Part shown: piece after piece, positions 17,640-25,088 of the stretch
Position numbering within the stretch: the first letter of the stretch is position 1
Layout: every line of letters begins with the position of its first letter
Assembly (NCBI GenBank): GCA_038206395.1
Contig: JBBRAX010000010.1
Span: 92,194 to 156,193, forward strand
From: JAGSPQ01 sp038206395
GTDB lineage: Bacteria; Myxococcota; Myxococcia; Myxococcales; Myxococcaceae
Reading direction: 5' to 3'
Length of the DNA: 64,000 bases
The notes under the pieces: generated by a model
What the model was told of the DNA's origin: nothing
What the model saw: only the letters and a program-made list of their open reading frames with translations
Database searches by the model: none
Program-made: the position numbers and the translations under genes

Positions 17640-18934
17640 CTGCTTTCAACTGCGCAGGGCGACTGAGAAACAGCGGTCGCCCGCGCTCCCTCGGATTTGT
17701 GCTCGCCACTGTTCCGCAGTGCCGGCGCAGTGCTTTCTGCGTTTGCGGCCATCGAGAGCACCTCGGCGACCGGCAGCGCGGGCGCTTCGAAGGTGAGCGT
17801 TTCGATCCCGCTGCGCATGTCCTCGAGGTCGAGGTGCCCGTAGACCTCGGCCGTAATCGTCGGCGAGGAATGGCGAAGTACGCGCTGGACGACGGCGAGC
17901 GGCACTCCGGCCTTGAGCATCAAGGTGGCCGTCGTGTGTCGCAGATCGTGGAACCGGGTTCGCCGGGGCACTGGGGAGGGCCAGAGTTTGAAGTCGCACC
18001 TGGGGCACGGCCGCACCTCGGAATCGGCGGACGCCTCGGAGTGACCGCAGCCCTTGCGGCGACACTTCAGAACCCAGCCGTCGACCAGCCCCGCCCGGTT
18101 CATCGCCGCGCGGAGAATGTCGGCGAGGTCGATGTGCTCGCGGTGCATCGAGCCATCGGCACGGGGGAACACGAGCGCGGAGGTCGATCGCCGGATCGCT
18201 TCAGCGAGGTAGGGCCGTAGCTCGGGGTGAATGGGGAGCACTGCAGCACGGCCGCCCTTGGTGGTGTCGGCGCCCCAGCTGTGAGCGACCAGCAGCGAGC
18301 CGGCCTCGAGATCCACGTCCGCCTTCCGAAGCGCGACCAGCTCGCCCCGCCGCATGCCGGTGTAGACGGCGCACGCGAACATCGGGCGCCAGCACTCCGC
18401 GACCTCCCGCAGCATCAACGTCACTTCGGCAGGCTTGAGATAGGAGGCCACGCGGCGCGGCACCTTGCGCCGAGGCACGGCGATCGCGGGGTTCAGGCCG
18501 CTCCAGAGTCCGCGTTGCGCCGCCTTGACGAAGACCGTCCGAACGAAACCGCGAAGGTTGTTCAGCGACTTGGGAGCGAGGCTGTCAGCGAGCGCCGAGA
18601 GCACTTCGTCAATTCGAGCCGAGGTGATCTCTGAGAGGGTGAACTGCCCCAGGGCAGGCCGAAGGTGCTTCTCGGCCGATTGACGATCGCCGTCCGAACG
18701 AAGCTCCGATCCGAAGTTCTCCCAGTACCAGTCGAGCAGCTCGCCGAAGGCCAGCCGCGTGGGCGCGTCAATCGACTCAATCCCAAGGCGTTGGTATTCG
18801 GATTTCCGCTGAAGCGCGGTCAACAGGGCGCGCGCCTCGAGCTTCGTCGAGCATTGGGTGCGGCGCTGCCGACCCTTTCCCGCGCCGTCCTTCCACTCGA
18901 TCACCCAGCGCCCATCCCGTCTAAAAACGCCCAC
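17585..18934 (-). CDS. int: Tyrosine recombinase/integrase with zinc-ribbon insertion; C-terminus encoded by the att core
   Basis: 449 residues; GTG at 18934 with AAGGAGG 6 nt upstream. An N-terminal arm-binding region (1-55) and a core-binding SAM-like domain (60-155) precede the catalytic domain with R195 (TGMRRGEL), K226 (TTKGGR), H329 and R332 (HDLRH), H355 (LRHSS) and nucleophile Y365. Between K226 and H329 lies a Cys4 module (C291, C296, C310, C313), which is unusual. The last 16 or so residues are read from the att core and antisense to the tRNA, ending just beyond it (RQL). If the element excised, the tail would differ (see findings). Confidence 0.9.
   Translation of the reverse strand: MGVFRRDGRWVIEWKDGAGKGRQRRTQCSTKLEARALLTALQRKSEYQRLGIESIDAPTRLAFGELLDWYWENFGSELRSDGDRQSAEKHLRPALGQFTLSEITSARIDEVLSALADSLAPKSLNNLRGFVRTVFVKAAQRGLWSGLNPAIAVPRRKVPRRVASYLKPAEVTLMLREVAECWRPMFACAVYTGMRRGELVALRKADVDLEAGSLLVAHSWGADTTKGGRAAVLPIHPELRPYLAEAIRRSTSALVFPRADGSMHREHIDLADILRAAMNRAGLVDGWVLKCRRKGCGHSEASADSEVRPCPRCDFKLWPSPVPRRTRFHDLRHTTATLMLKAGVPLAVVQRVLRHSSPTITAEVYGHLDLEDMRSGIETLTFEAPALPVAEVLSMAANAESTAPALRNSGEHKSEGARATAVSQSPCAVESSGPSWIRTRDQSVMSRQL
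17596..17642 (+). repeat. attL: left copy of the 47-bp att core
   Basis: Identical over 47 bases to 24945-24991. It covers tRNA-Ile2 from the last two bases of the anticodon stem to 3 nt past the discriminator, so the tRNA stays functional after integration. The minus-strand integrase frame reads through it (residues GPSWIRTRDQSVMS). Confidence 0.92.
17713..17733 (+). repeat. Left arm-type repeat (two GCAGTGC units)
   Basis: Two GCAGTGC heptamers spaced 11 bp centre to centre (GCAGTGC-CGGC-GCAGTGC) in a 21-bp sequence that recurs exactly at 24798-24818. It lies 71 bp from the left att core, inside the int 3' part. Position and one-turn spacing suggest integrase arm-binding sites. Confidence 0.55.
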
Positions 18935-18935
18935 G

Positions 18936-19190
18936 TCACACCTCCTTCAGCAACACCGTGGTTTTCCCGAATCGAGCGACGATCTCCAACTCCCCACCCA
19001 GCGCCTCGATGTAGCGGCGCAGCGTCGAAACAAGGCGGTCGGGCCGCCGCTCTGACTTGGACAACTCCGATTGGTCCATGCCCATCAACGGGGCGATCTC
19101 GACCTGGAGCTTCCCTCGAAGCTCGCGAACGCCTTTCAGATTCAGTTCGAGCACTTTGGGCACAGGTCGCTTCCTTCCGGGCGTGTTCAT
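18936..19190 (-). CDS. XRE-family transcriptional regulator
   Basis: 84 residues from ATG 19190 (MNTPGRKRPV); a further in-frame start at 19217 is less likely. Helix-turn-helix centred on LQVEIAPLMGMDQSELSKSERR, with the C-terminal pattern LRRYIEALGGELEIVARFGK common in HigA-like antitoxin and phage regulators. The stop is followed after one base by the int GTG, and the int ribosome site lies inside this gene, so the two are coupled. Probably controls int and excision. Confidence 0.8.
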   Translation of the reverse strand: MNTPGRKRPVPKVLELNLKGVRELRGKLQVEIAPLMGMDQSELSKSERRPDRLVSTLRRYIEALGGELEIVARFGKTTVLLKEV

Positions 19191-19217
19191 GGTTTCGACA
19201 GCATGCACTTCAACCAC

Positions 19218-19427
19218 CTACGGCCGCAACCGGGCGATGTTGGAGGGGCCGCCGGCCTGCTCGAGCCAGCGCCGGATGGCTTCCGGCCGGAACCGGAGCG
19301 CTGCGCCGAGTCGCAGGCACGGAAGGCGGGCGGCCTCAGCCTCTTTGTAGACCCAGGAGTCGGACATGCTCAGGTAACGGGCAACGTCGGCGACCTTCCA
19401 AAGCGGCTCGGGAGTGGGCGCGATCAC
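19218..19427 (-). CDS. AlpA/excisionase-type HTH protein
   Basis: 69 residues with a MerR-like winged helix-turn-helix (helix-turn-helix_17 type): LWKVADVARYLSMSDSWVYKEAEAARLP then LRFRPEAIRRWLEQ. Proteins of this kind act as recombination directionality factors or regulators of integrases. The GTG start overlaps the DUF3987 gene stop (GTGA). A second protein of the same fold is encoded at the other end of the element. Confidence 0.8.
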   Translation of the reverse strand: MIAPTPEPLWKVADVARYLSMSDSWVYKEAEAARLPCLRLGAALRFRPEAIRRWLEQAGGPSNIARLRP

Positions 19428-21166
19428 GAGGCGCCCCCCTCAACCCTCAGACCCTCAACCCCCTCAGGCCCGGTGAGGCATGGATGGGCCTCGAACTGGC
19501 GCTCATTCGTGAAGCGCAACCAACCGTGGTCGACCAACAGATCAAAGCCGCCGCTGAGCGACTCGGCCTTTGCGAAGCCGGACCTGTCTCTGAGTGCCTG
19601 GTGAACGTCGCGGCGGCTGCGGCGCCCGGTGCGCTTGACGGCTTCGAGGATCGCGCGGGCGGCTCGTAAGTCTGGGCTGGCTTCCATGGTTTGGAAGGCC
19701 ACCTTCGCGCTTTCGGTCGCCCAGACACCGACGGCGATTGCCTGCGCCATCGTCGACGCGGAAAGCGGCTGCTCCGCGGGGTTGTCCGCAAGATGGTAGA
19801 GGCCGGCGATTCGCCCGACGAGGCCGCAAGACTTCTCAGCCCAGCCGAAGAGATCGCGGAGATCGCCACCCGGCCGCATCCGGAGTTCCACGCCTTCGAA
19901 GTGGGCGCAGAAGGCCTTTGATGCCTCCTTCGACAGGCGAATGACCGGCGGCGCCACGTCGCCCTCCGAGACAGGGCGCTCGAGGATGGCACGCAAGCCG
20001 TTCCGGTATTCGGCACGCTGGTCGTCGGGAACACTGGGGACCTCCCAGTGTGCCTGCCCTCGCACGTCTTGCGGCAGGGCCCATAGGAATCTCGCCATCA
20101 AACCCCGCTCGAGCGTCCCAGGTGCTGCCGCGAGCGAACGCAACGCAGCGGGTTGGAGCGCCACGCACACGGTCAGGGCTGGCGACACCGCGCGATCCGA
20201 GGGACGACCAAGCCGATCGACCCGGATGTTGTCGCCGGGATGCCCAGCGAGGAACACGTCGAGTTCGGGTACTCCGCCCGCCCAGCGGCCACCCATCGTT
20301 GCGAAGATGTTGGGTTCCGCGGAAAGGATCGACATGCGCCCGTTCTGCGCCAGTAGCGACAGGAGCTTCTGTGCCGAGGCATCGACGGTGATCAACTGGG
20401 GCTCGAACGGCTCGGGCGGCATGTCCGCCTCAAGTCGCCCCACCTCTGACCAATCGTCACCCTTTGTCGCAACTGTGATCTGCTTCTCGATTCGGCGGCG
20501 GGCGACCAGCACCGCCGTTCGGCGCGGTTCGTCCCTCTTGATCAGCTCGGCCTCAAATTCTTCGATCGGCGCCGCAAATTCCCGAAGCACCTGCGACTTA
20601 CGTTGACCGGGCGGAGCGATCAGGCCGAGGTAGAGATTCAGTGGTTCGCGCCAGTCGGTGCGCATTTCGATGCACGCCGTCTTCGCCGCGGCAGTGGCGA
20701 GCGCCCCGAGCGCGAAGGTCGCAGGGATCGCGAGCGGCACTTCGTAGGACGCAGCTACCGAGTGGGCGAGGGGGCCGATCCACGAAGGTAATGCGTCCGC
20801 TGGGAAGTCGGGCCCGGTCTGAGCGCTGAGTGGCCGCGGCGTGCCCCACGCAGCGCTTATGGGCTTCGTGGCAGTGGCGATCCGCGCGGTCATGCCGATC
20901 CTCGCCCGCCCCATGTGCGGCGTTCGCTCTCGTTCCAACTCGAGGCCCCCCTCTTTCACCAGGTGCGCAGTGATCGCGTCGATCGCGCAGCCCTTCGAGC
21001 AGGTGACGCTCGACCCCTCGGCCCCAGCTCGCAGCGCGAGGGAGGCCGCCGTCTCGCAGCAAGGGCACTTGGCGCAGACCCCTCCGCTGGTCTGCTTTGG
21101 TTTGCAGCCCGCGCGGGCCAGGGCGTCGGACACGTCGGCGTGCTTCGCGGCAACGTTCCCGGTCAT
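19424..21166 (-). CDS. DUF3987 (YfjI-type) replication-related protein
   Basis: 580 residues. The N-terminal 70 residues carry Cys pairs (CAKCPCC … TCSKGC), a CHC2-like zinc module as in primases. The body has the DUF3987 order: PLAIPATFALGALATAAAK, YLGLIAPPGQRKSQVL (Walker-like P-loop, about 195), LLSLLAQNGRMSILSAEPNIF (about 290) and DVFLAGHPGDNIRVDRLGR. DUF3987 proteins occur in plasmids, satellites and islands and are thought to act in element replication. It is coupled by ATGA overlaps to genes on both sides. Confidence 0.82.
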   Translation of the reverse strand: MTGNVAAKHADVSDALARAGCKPKQTSGGVCAKCPCCETAASLALRAGAEGSSVTCSKGCAIDAITAHLVKEGGLELERERTPHMGRARIGMTARIATATKPISAAWGTPRPLSAQTGPDFPADALPSWIGPLAHSVAASYEVPLAIPATFALGALATAAAKTACIEMRTDWREPLNLYLGLIAPPGQRKSQVLREFAAPIEEFEAELIKRDEPRRTAVLVARRRIEKQITVATKGDDWSEVGRLEADMPPEPFEPQLITVDASAQKLLSLLAQNGRMSILSAEPNIFATMGGRWAGGVPELDVFLAGHPGDNIRVDRLGRPSDRAVSPALTVCVALQPAALRSLAAAPGTLERGLMARFLWALPQDVRGQAHWEVPSVPDDQRAEYRNGLRAILERPVSEGDVAPPVIRLSKEASKAFCAHFEGVELRMRPGGDLRDLFGWAEKSCGLVGRIAGLYHLADNPAEQPLSASTMAQAIAVGVWATESAKVAFQTMEASPDLRAARAILEAVKRTGRRSRRDVHQALRDRSGFAKAESLSGGFDLLVDHGWLRFTNERQFEAHPCLTGPEGVEGLRVEGGAS

Positions 21167-21417
21167 GGCCTCACCTTGGCGGGTGCGTCGGACAACCGAC
21201 CTTCACCGAAGCGACGAACGAACGTCTCGATACGCACGCCGGCAAGCCGGTGCAGCTCGATCACCTTCCCAAGATCGCGAGTGCCAAGCGAGTTGCCACG
21301 GTTGAGCGCGTTGTTGCACGGCTCGAGTGCTGCCGCTGTCGCGCGGACGTGACCGAGGGCGCGCTCGACCGCCGCGAACGCCTCAGCCTCGAAGAGGGTC
21401 CGTTGGTCGGCGCTCAT
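21163..21417 (-). CDS. Small protein of unknown function
   Basis: 84 residues, mainly helical, with no recognised domain (FEAEAFAAVERALGHVRATAAALE). It overlaps the upstream XRE gene and the downstream DUF3987 gene by 4 bp each (ATGA), so it is certainly part of this coupled string. A helper for the DUF3987 protein is a guess from position only. Confidence 0.6.
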   Translation of the reverse strand: MSADQRTLFEAEAFAAVERALGHVRATAAALEPCNNALNRGNSLGTRDLGKVIELHRLAGVRIETFVRRFGEGRLSDAPAKVRP

Positions 21418-21641
21418 GCCGTCCGTCCGAGCAGAACGTCGACGGTCACCCCAAGGGCTCGGGCGAGCAGGTTCAGCGTCTCGGTAGTGGCAGCGCCGTA
21501 CCGCTCGACCTCAGCAAGCCGGGGGATCGACATGCCCGCCCTCGTGGCGAGCACCTGTTGGGAGAGGGAGCGGGCTTCGCGCAGCGACAGCAGCCGCTCC
21601 GCAAGGCCGGGGACACTGCGTTTTCCGTTACGCTTTCGCAT
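21414..21641 (-). CDS. XRE-family regulator, first gene of the replication string
   Basis: 75 residues with a canonical HTH: LAERLLSLREARSLSQQVLATRAGMSIPRLAEVERYGAATTETLNLLARALGV is the family pattern (residues about 13-65). Basic N-terminus (MRKRNGKR). ATG at 21641. It heads the coupled series XRE-84 aa-DUF3987-AlpA-like-XRE-int and is the likely repressor of the element's main operon. Confidence 0.82.
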   Translation of the reverse strand: MRKRNGKRSVPGLAERLLSLREARSLSQQVLATRAGMSIPRLAEVERYGAATTETLNLLARALGVTVDVLLGRTA

Positions 21642-21689
21642 AGGGAGTTTAGACCAAGCACTCGATCCTCACTCCGAAGGGAAAGACGG

Positions 21690-22457
21690 TCATCGCGAGT
21701 GCCCGGTTTTCCCTCGCTCCCACCGGATGACTCGGCCTGATATTTTCTTCCAACGATCGCGAAGCCGGGCTTCGGCCGCACGAACAGGGATTCCTTCGTC
21801 GAGGCGATCTGCGCGAAAGCAAACGGCCAACATCGCCACTCGGTCAACGCCACGCCCGAGGTCGGGGAAGTATCTGCCTTGAGCGCCAAGTTGCCGCGCC
21901 CACCAACGCATGACCGCAAGCCACTGATCCCTCGGTGCACTGGGGAACTTGGTGCCCCCAATGCTTAGCTCGACGTCGATCCCGAACCGACGCTCGTATT
22001 CTTGCGAGTGACCACTTCGGTGGAGGCGTCTCCTCCTTTGTGCCCTCGCTTGGGCCTTGGCTCGACGGGCCTGGGCTTCGGGTTCTTCGTTTGTTTCGCC
22101 GTCATTAAGCAGGTCCAGGTAGGCGACTCCCGCAACAGTGAGCGCTTTCTGAATCGCACGCGCAACGAACTCTCGGCCCTCGGCGGGCTTGGCCTTCTCG
22201 GGGTTAGGCAATTCGACGTCGAAGATCCGCAGTTGCTCAAGCTGGGCCCGGGCAGTGAGCAGCGCGAGAACTAGATCTTTGAAGCACCGTTCGGTTTCCG
22301 ACAAGAGCACGTTCTCCATGGCGACAGAGCGTCCGACGGTCGCCAAACCGCCAGCCTCAAGCCATTGCTCGCCGTCGGGCAGTGTTGCCAAGAATCCCGC
22401 TCGGGCGGATTCCGGCGAGCCGAAGCACCCGGTAGGCGCGGGGCGAAATTTGGCCAT
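21690..22457 (-). CDS. Element-borne protein of unknown function
   Basis: 255 residues. Helical N-terminal half with SETERCFKDLVLALLTARAQLEQLRIFDVELPNP, then a strongly basic hinge (about 130-148: RRAKAQARAQRRRRLHRSG) and a C-terminal part rich in Trp/Arg (AVMRWWARQLGAQGRYFPDLGRG). No known domain recognised; the basic hinge suggests nucleic-acid contact. ATG at 22457. It precedes the XRE-led string by 48 nt and shares its direction. Confidence 0.6.
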   Translation of the reverse strand: MAKFRPAPTGCFGSPESARAGFLATLPDGEQWLEAGGLATVGRSVAMENVLLSETERCFKDLVLALLTARAQLEQLRIFDVELPNPEKAKPAEGREFVARAIQKALTVAGVAYLDLLNDGETNEEPEAQARRAKAQARAQRRRRLHRSGHSQEYERRFGIDVELSIGGTKFPSAPRDQWLAVMRWWARQLGAQGRYFPDLGRGVDRVAMLAVCFRADRLDEGIPVRAAEARLRDRWKKISGRVIRWERGKTGHSR

Positions 22458-22617
22458 GTCCGCATCCTCACGCGGCCTCGAAGAAGCGGGGCAGGCCGTC
22501 GAGGAAACGGCCGGTCAAGCGAGGGAGCTACCCTCGCCCTGAGCCCCAGAGGAAGACTACGCCAGGGCTTCGACGGACATCACGGCGTCTCTCGCCGTGG
22601 CACTGCTGAAGAAGCGC

Positions 22618-23070
22618 TTAGCGGCGGCGAATGATCGTCCCGCTCAACGGACCGGAGCACTGCGGCTTGGTGCCGTTCGGGTAGGTGAGGTTGGTGGTAA
22701 CGCCGAGCTCGACGTGCAGGTTTTCGCCGTCGAGCTTCAGTGTGCCTCCGGACTTGACCGAGTCCTGAACGAGAACCCCGTCCGGCGTTCTGAATTGGGC
22801 GCAAGCGGTGATCCTTTTCACGGTCGCGACGTTGCCGGCTACGTTGGCGTGAAGCGAGGTGCAGTCGAGCGCGGCGGTGACGTCGGGCGTAATGACGAGG
22901 TCGGCCGAATTGAGAATGGTCCACTTCACCGCAGCGGTCCGGCGGTAAACGCTGGCGTCGTCGCAGGTCACGTTGATGTCGAGCGTTCCTTCGTAGGTTC
23001 CGGTGAAGTCGGTCTGACCGCTGCCGCAGCCAGCCAGCCCCAGCACCACGAGCGCAATGACGAGTCGCAT
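22618..23070 (-). CDS. Element-borne small lipoprotein
   Basis: 150 residues. Signal peptide with lipobox VLGLAGC (Cys about 15), then a beta-rich mature part beginning TDFTGTYEGTLDINVTCDD, with four Cys in the mature region that could form two disulfides. The strand pattern suggests a small lipocalin-like or beta-sandwich fold. ATG at 23070. Cargo of the integrative element; role unknown. Confidence 0.65.
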   Translation of the reverse strand: MRLVIALVVLGLAGCGSGQTDFTGTYEGTLDINVTCDDASVYRRTAAVKWTILNSADLVITPDVTAALDCTSLHANVAGNVATVKRITACAQFRTPDGVLVQDSVKSGGTLKLDGENLHVELGVTTNLTYPNGTKPQCSGPLSGTIIRRR

Positions 23071-23115
23071 CGATTCTCCTCAGTGCAGCGTGTCCGGGGT
23101 GAGCCCCGCAGCAGT

Positions 23116-23475
23116 CTACGGCTTACGAGCGGCCAGCCCGCCGAGAATCACGCTTCCACCAACGACCAGCAGCACGACGAGCACAATCGTCCCTCCGACA
23201 CTGAACTTCGTCGTCTCGGCTTGCCGGCAGCCTTCAGGCGACACGGGATTGAACATCGTGCCATCGCACCACCCCTCCTTCACCTCGCCACCGCAGGCGG
23301 CGATGCACTCGCGCCATTTGGGCTCATCAGGGGCCCCTTCACAGGTTCGGGTGCAATCCCGGCTCTCTTGGGGGATTCGGATGGCCCACTTGACGTCCGT
23401 GCGACACCCGGTGATCGCGATCAGCGAGAGCGCGATTGTGCACCGCACCAACCAACCCGTCCCGCTCGCCTTCAT
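23116..23475 (-). CDS. Cys-rich lipoprotein with C-terminal membrane helix
   Basis: 119 residues from ATG 23475 (a GTG at 23481 is an alternative). Lipobox SLIAITGC precedes a compact segment with five or six Cys (CTRTCEGAP…CIAACGGEV…WCDG), then a strong membrane helix near the C-terminus (GGTIVLVVLLVVGGSVILGGL) and a basic tail. A lipid anchor plus a C-terminal helix is an unusual double membrane attachment. Cargo of the element; function unknown. Confidence 0.62.
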   Translation of the reverse strand: MKASGTGWLVRCTIALSLIAITGCRTDVKWAIRIPQESRDCTRTCEGAPDEPKWRECIAACGGEVKEGWCDGTMFNPVSPEGCRQAETTKFSVGGTIVLVVLLVVGGSVILGGLAARKP

Positions 23476-23622
23476 GATCACGCCCCCAAGAGAACCGCCA
23501 TCCTATGTCACGAGCAGAACGCGCCGCAGCTGTTGACCGGTGTCGGTCGGTGTCCACAGCGGCCATCTTTCTAGCGGTTGATTGTCGAGCGCACGCTCCG
23601 GCGAGGAGCGTAGCCTGAGCCC

Positions 23623-24153
23623 ATGCGCAAGCTCGTGCCGCTTTGCATCGCCTGCTCTTCACTCGCATGCGCAACGGGATCTGGCACCTCTCAACTCTTG
23701 CCGGGCTATCGCCTGCCGCCAAACCCATCGTTCGTGATTGTCGCGATCCCCGATGCTCAGGAGCAAGGGCAAAGCCCGGCTGGAGGAACTGGGCGTCAGG
23801 TTCAGTTCTTCCTGCTGAGTCGAGTGATGCAGTTTGGGTTTTCGGCGACGCCTTCCCAGTCGCAAGACGTGAACGAGGCGTTCGCTGAAGCCGAGCGGCT
23901 CGGGGCCACGCACGTCTTGAAGGGCACAATCACCCACTGGGAGGACAACGCTACGGAGTGGAGCGCAAACCCCGACCGCGTGGCGTTCATGCTCGAGGTG
24001 TACGGGGTCGCGGGCCGTCGATTCCTCGGGATGGTAAGCCGCGAAGCTGAGGGATCGGTTCTGGCTGCCTCGAACGAATCTGCTTCGCGCTTCCTGAAAA
24101 ATCTCGCAGAGCAGGCCTTAGAGCCAGTTCTTAGGCCCACGGTAGGCCAATGA
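23623..24153 (+). CDS. DUF4823-like lipoprotein
   Basis: 176 residues. Signal with lipobox SSLAC (Cys about 16). The central motif AERLGATHVLKGTITHWEDNATEWSANPDRV matches the DUF4823 pattern 'HWEDRATEWSGxPDR' from memory; the rest is alpha/beta. It is the only clearly plus-strand gene inside the element, divergent from the Cys-rich lipoprotein gene. An envelope-located cargo protein; function of the family is unknown. Confidence 0.7.
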   Translation: MRKLVPLCIACSSLACATGSGTSQLLPGYRLPPNPSFVIVAIPDAQEQGQSPAGGTGRQVQFFLLSRVMQFGFSATPSQSQDVNEAFAEAERLGATHVLKGTITHWEDNATEWSANPDRVAFMLEVYGVAGRRFLGMVSREAEGSVLAASNESASRFLKNLAEQALEPVLRPTVGQ

Positions 24154-24208
24154 CACTTCGGAGGTCGGCAATCGGACGGTGCAGACGACCAACCTGCGGC
24201 AGCAGCCT

Positions 24209-24619
24209 TCATTCGCGCCGCATCGATCGTTCGCTGTCGAGTTGGGCACGCGCGACGGCTTTGAGATCCTCGAGGGTCAACTCGGCGTAGGGGTTGCTCG
24301 GCGGCGGGGCGGCCTGCGTCACCTCGATCCCCTGCGACGGTCGACCCCAGCCTCGATTCAGCAGCGCCTCGGCCGCGGCAGCCCGCGCCCGATCGCTGTC
24401 GCCGTCCCGCATGATGCGAGCGAGCGCTTCAATCGCTTCCGTCGTGTAGCTGCGCGCCACCTCGGCAACGGACTCCGCGCCCTTCGGGCGTCCACCAGCG
24501 TTGCCCGAGGCGCCCGGCGCGAACTGGCCCGAGAGCGTGCGCCCTGTTCCAGCCCTGTTCTGAGGCTTTTCATTGGCCACCGTCGAGGGCTTTGAGGGGG
24601 TGAGGGTTGAGCGGCTCAT
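24209..24619 (-). CDS. DUF5681-like protein (terminase-small-subunit neighbourhood type)
   Basis: 136 residues from ATG 24619, overlapping the upstream HTH stop (ATGA); the longer in-frame start at 24736 is rejected because it lies inside the HTH gene. GQFAPGASGNAGGRPKGAES (about 53-72) is the DUF5681 signature, followed by helices IEALARIMRDGDSDRARAAAAEALLNRGWG as in proteins next to phage small terminase subunits. This supports a phage-linked origin for the element. Confidence 0.7.
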   Translation of the reverse strand: MSRSTLTPSKPSTVANEKPQNRAGTGRTLSGQFAPGASGNAGGRPKGAESVAEVARSYTTEAIEALARIMRDGDSDRARAAAAEALLNRGWGRPSQGIEVTQAAPPPSNPYAELTLEDLKAVARAQLDSERSMRRE

Positions 24620-24951
24620 CGACCGCCACCTGTGAGGTAGCCGGCGACGCTCGGCGCCGGGATCCGCATGCTCGCCCCAACCCAGACCCGCTCGAGCTGC
24701 CCGCGGTCGACCAGGGCGTAGATCGTCGCCCGGCACACCTTCAACGCCTCGGCCACCTCACGCACCGTCAACAGCACCTCGATCGGCCGCAGTGAAGTCC
24801 GCAGTGCCGGCGCAGTGCCCCGGCTCGAAACCGTGGAAACAGTGCCAACGATCGGCCCCGCTCCCCCGCCCCGCGCTTCAGATCTTTCCAGCGCTTGGCC
24901 CGCAGAGTGACCCGGTGGGACGCCCTGCCAACTCGCCTGACCTTGGCTCAT
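24616..24951 (-). CDS. AlpA-like HTH protein at the right end, frame open through the att core
   Basis: The C-terminal 60 residues form a helix-turn-helix_17 domain: LLTVREVAEALKVCRATIYALVDRGQLERVWVG then IPAPSVAGYL. The start is unclear. The ATG chosen (24951) is the complement of the tRNA anticodon inside attR; the frame stays open to an ATG at 25071 in the chromosome, and a GTG just before LLTV would give about 53 residues. In the excised circle the same frame would follow on directly from int. It is coupled to the DUF5681 gene by ATGA. Confidence 0.55.
   Translation of the reverse strand: MSQGQASWQGVPPGHSAGQALERSEARGGGAGPIVGTVSTVSSRGTAPALRTSLRPIEVLLTVREVAEALKVCRATIYALVDRGQLERVWVGASMRIPAPSVAGYLTGGGR
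24789..24818 (+). repeat. Right arm-type repeats (GCAGTGA + two GCAGTGC units)
   Basis: Three heptamers at 24789 (GCAGTGA), 24801 and 24812 (GCAGTGC), spaced 12 and 11 bp; the last two with flanks repeat 17713-17733 exactly over 21 bases. They lie 127 bp inside attR and are likely arm sites for the integrase. Confidence 0.55.
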
Positions 24952-24991
24952 AACCGATTGGTCCCTGGTTCGAATCCAGGAGGGCCCACTG
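24945..24991 (+). repeat. attR: right copy of the 47-bp att core (tRNA-Ile2 3' fragment)
   Basis: Identical to 17596-17642 but lacking the 5' part of the tRNA, so it is a 3' tRNA fragment and not a gene. To its right begins original chromosomal sequence. Confidence 0.92.
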
Positions 24992-25088
24992 TCCGTAACG
25001 TCGCGCGGCGGAGCTCCCAGCACCTCGGCTCGCACCTCGAGCTGGGTCTTTGGGTGGTCGGCGGCGTTCATGGTTTGTATAGTGTTTG

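Larger units (their letters stand above)
17596..24991. mobile_element. 7.35-kb integrative element in tRNA-Ile2
   Basis: Perfect 47-bp direct repeats (17596-17642 and 24945-24991) cover the 3' part of the tRNA gene, and a tyrosine integrase adjoins the left copy. Inside are int, two XRE regulators, two AlpA-like HTH genes, a DUF3987 protein, a DUF5681-like protein, an unknown 255-residue protein and three predicted lipoproteins. No capsid, tail, relaxase or conjugation gene is present. Size and content resemble phage satellites or small mobilisable islands. The middle looks less GC-rich than its flanks by eye. The 47-bp repeat is intact at both ends, so excision appears possible. Confidence 0.9.

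Noticed and set aside
24945..24991. A second tRNA-Ile2 gene
   Set aside because: Only the 3' part is present; the acceptor 5' strand and D arm are missing, so it is an att remnant.
19178..25080. A GTTCATGGTTT motif present at both 19185 and 25067 as a second att pair
   Set aside because: Only 11 bases match and one copy lies at the start of a regulator gene; chance is sufficient.
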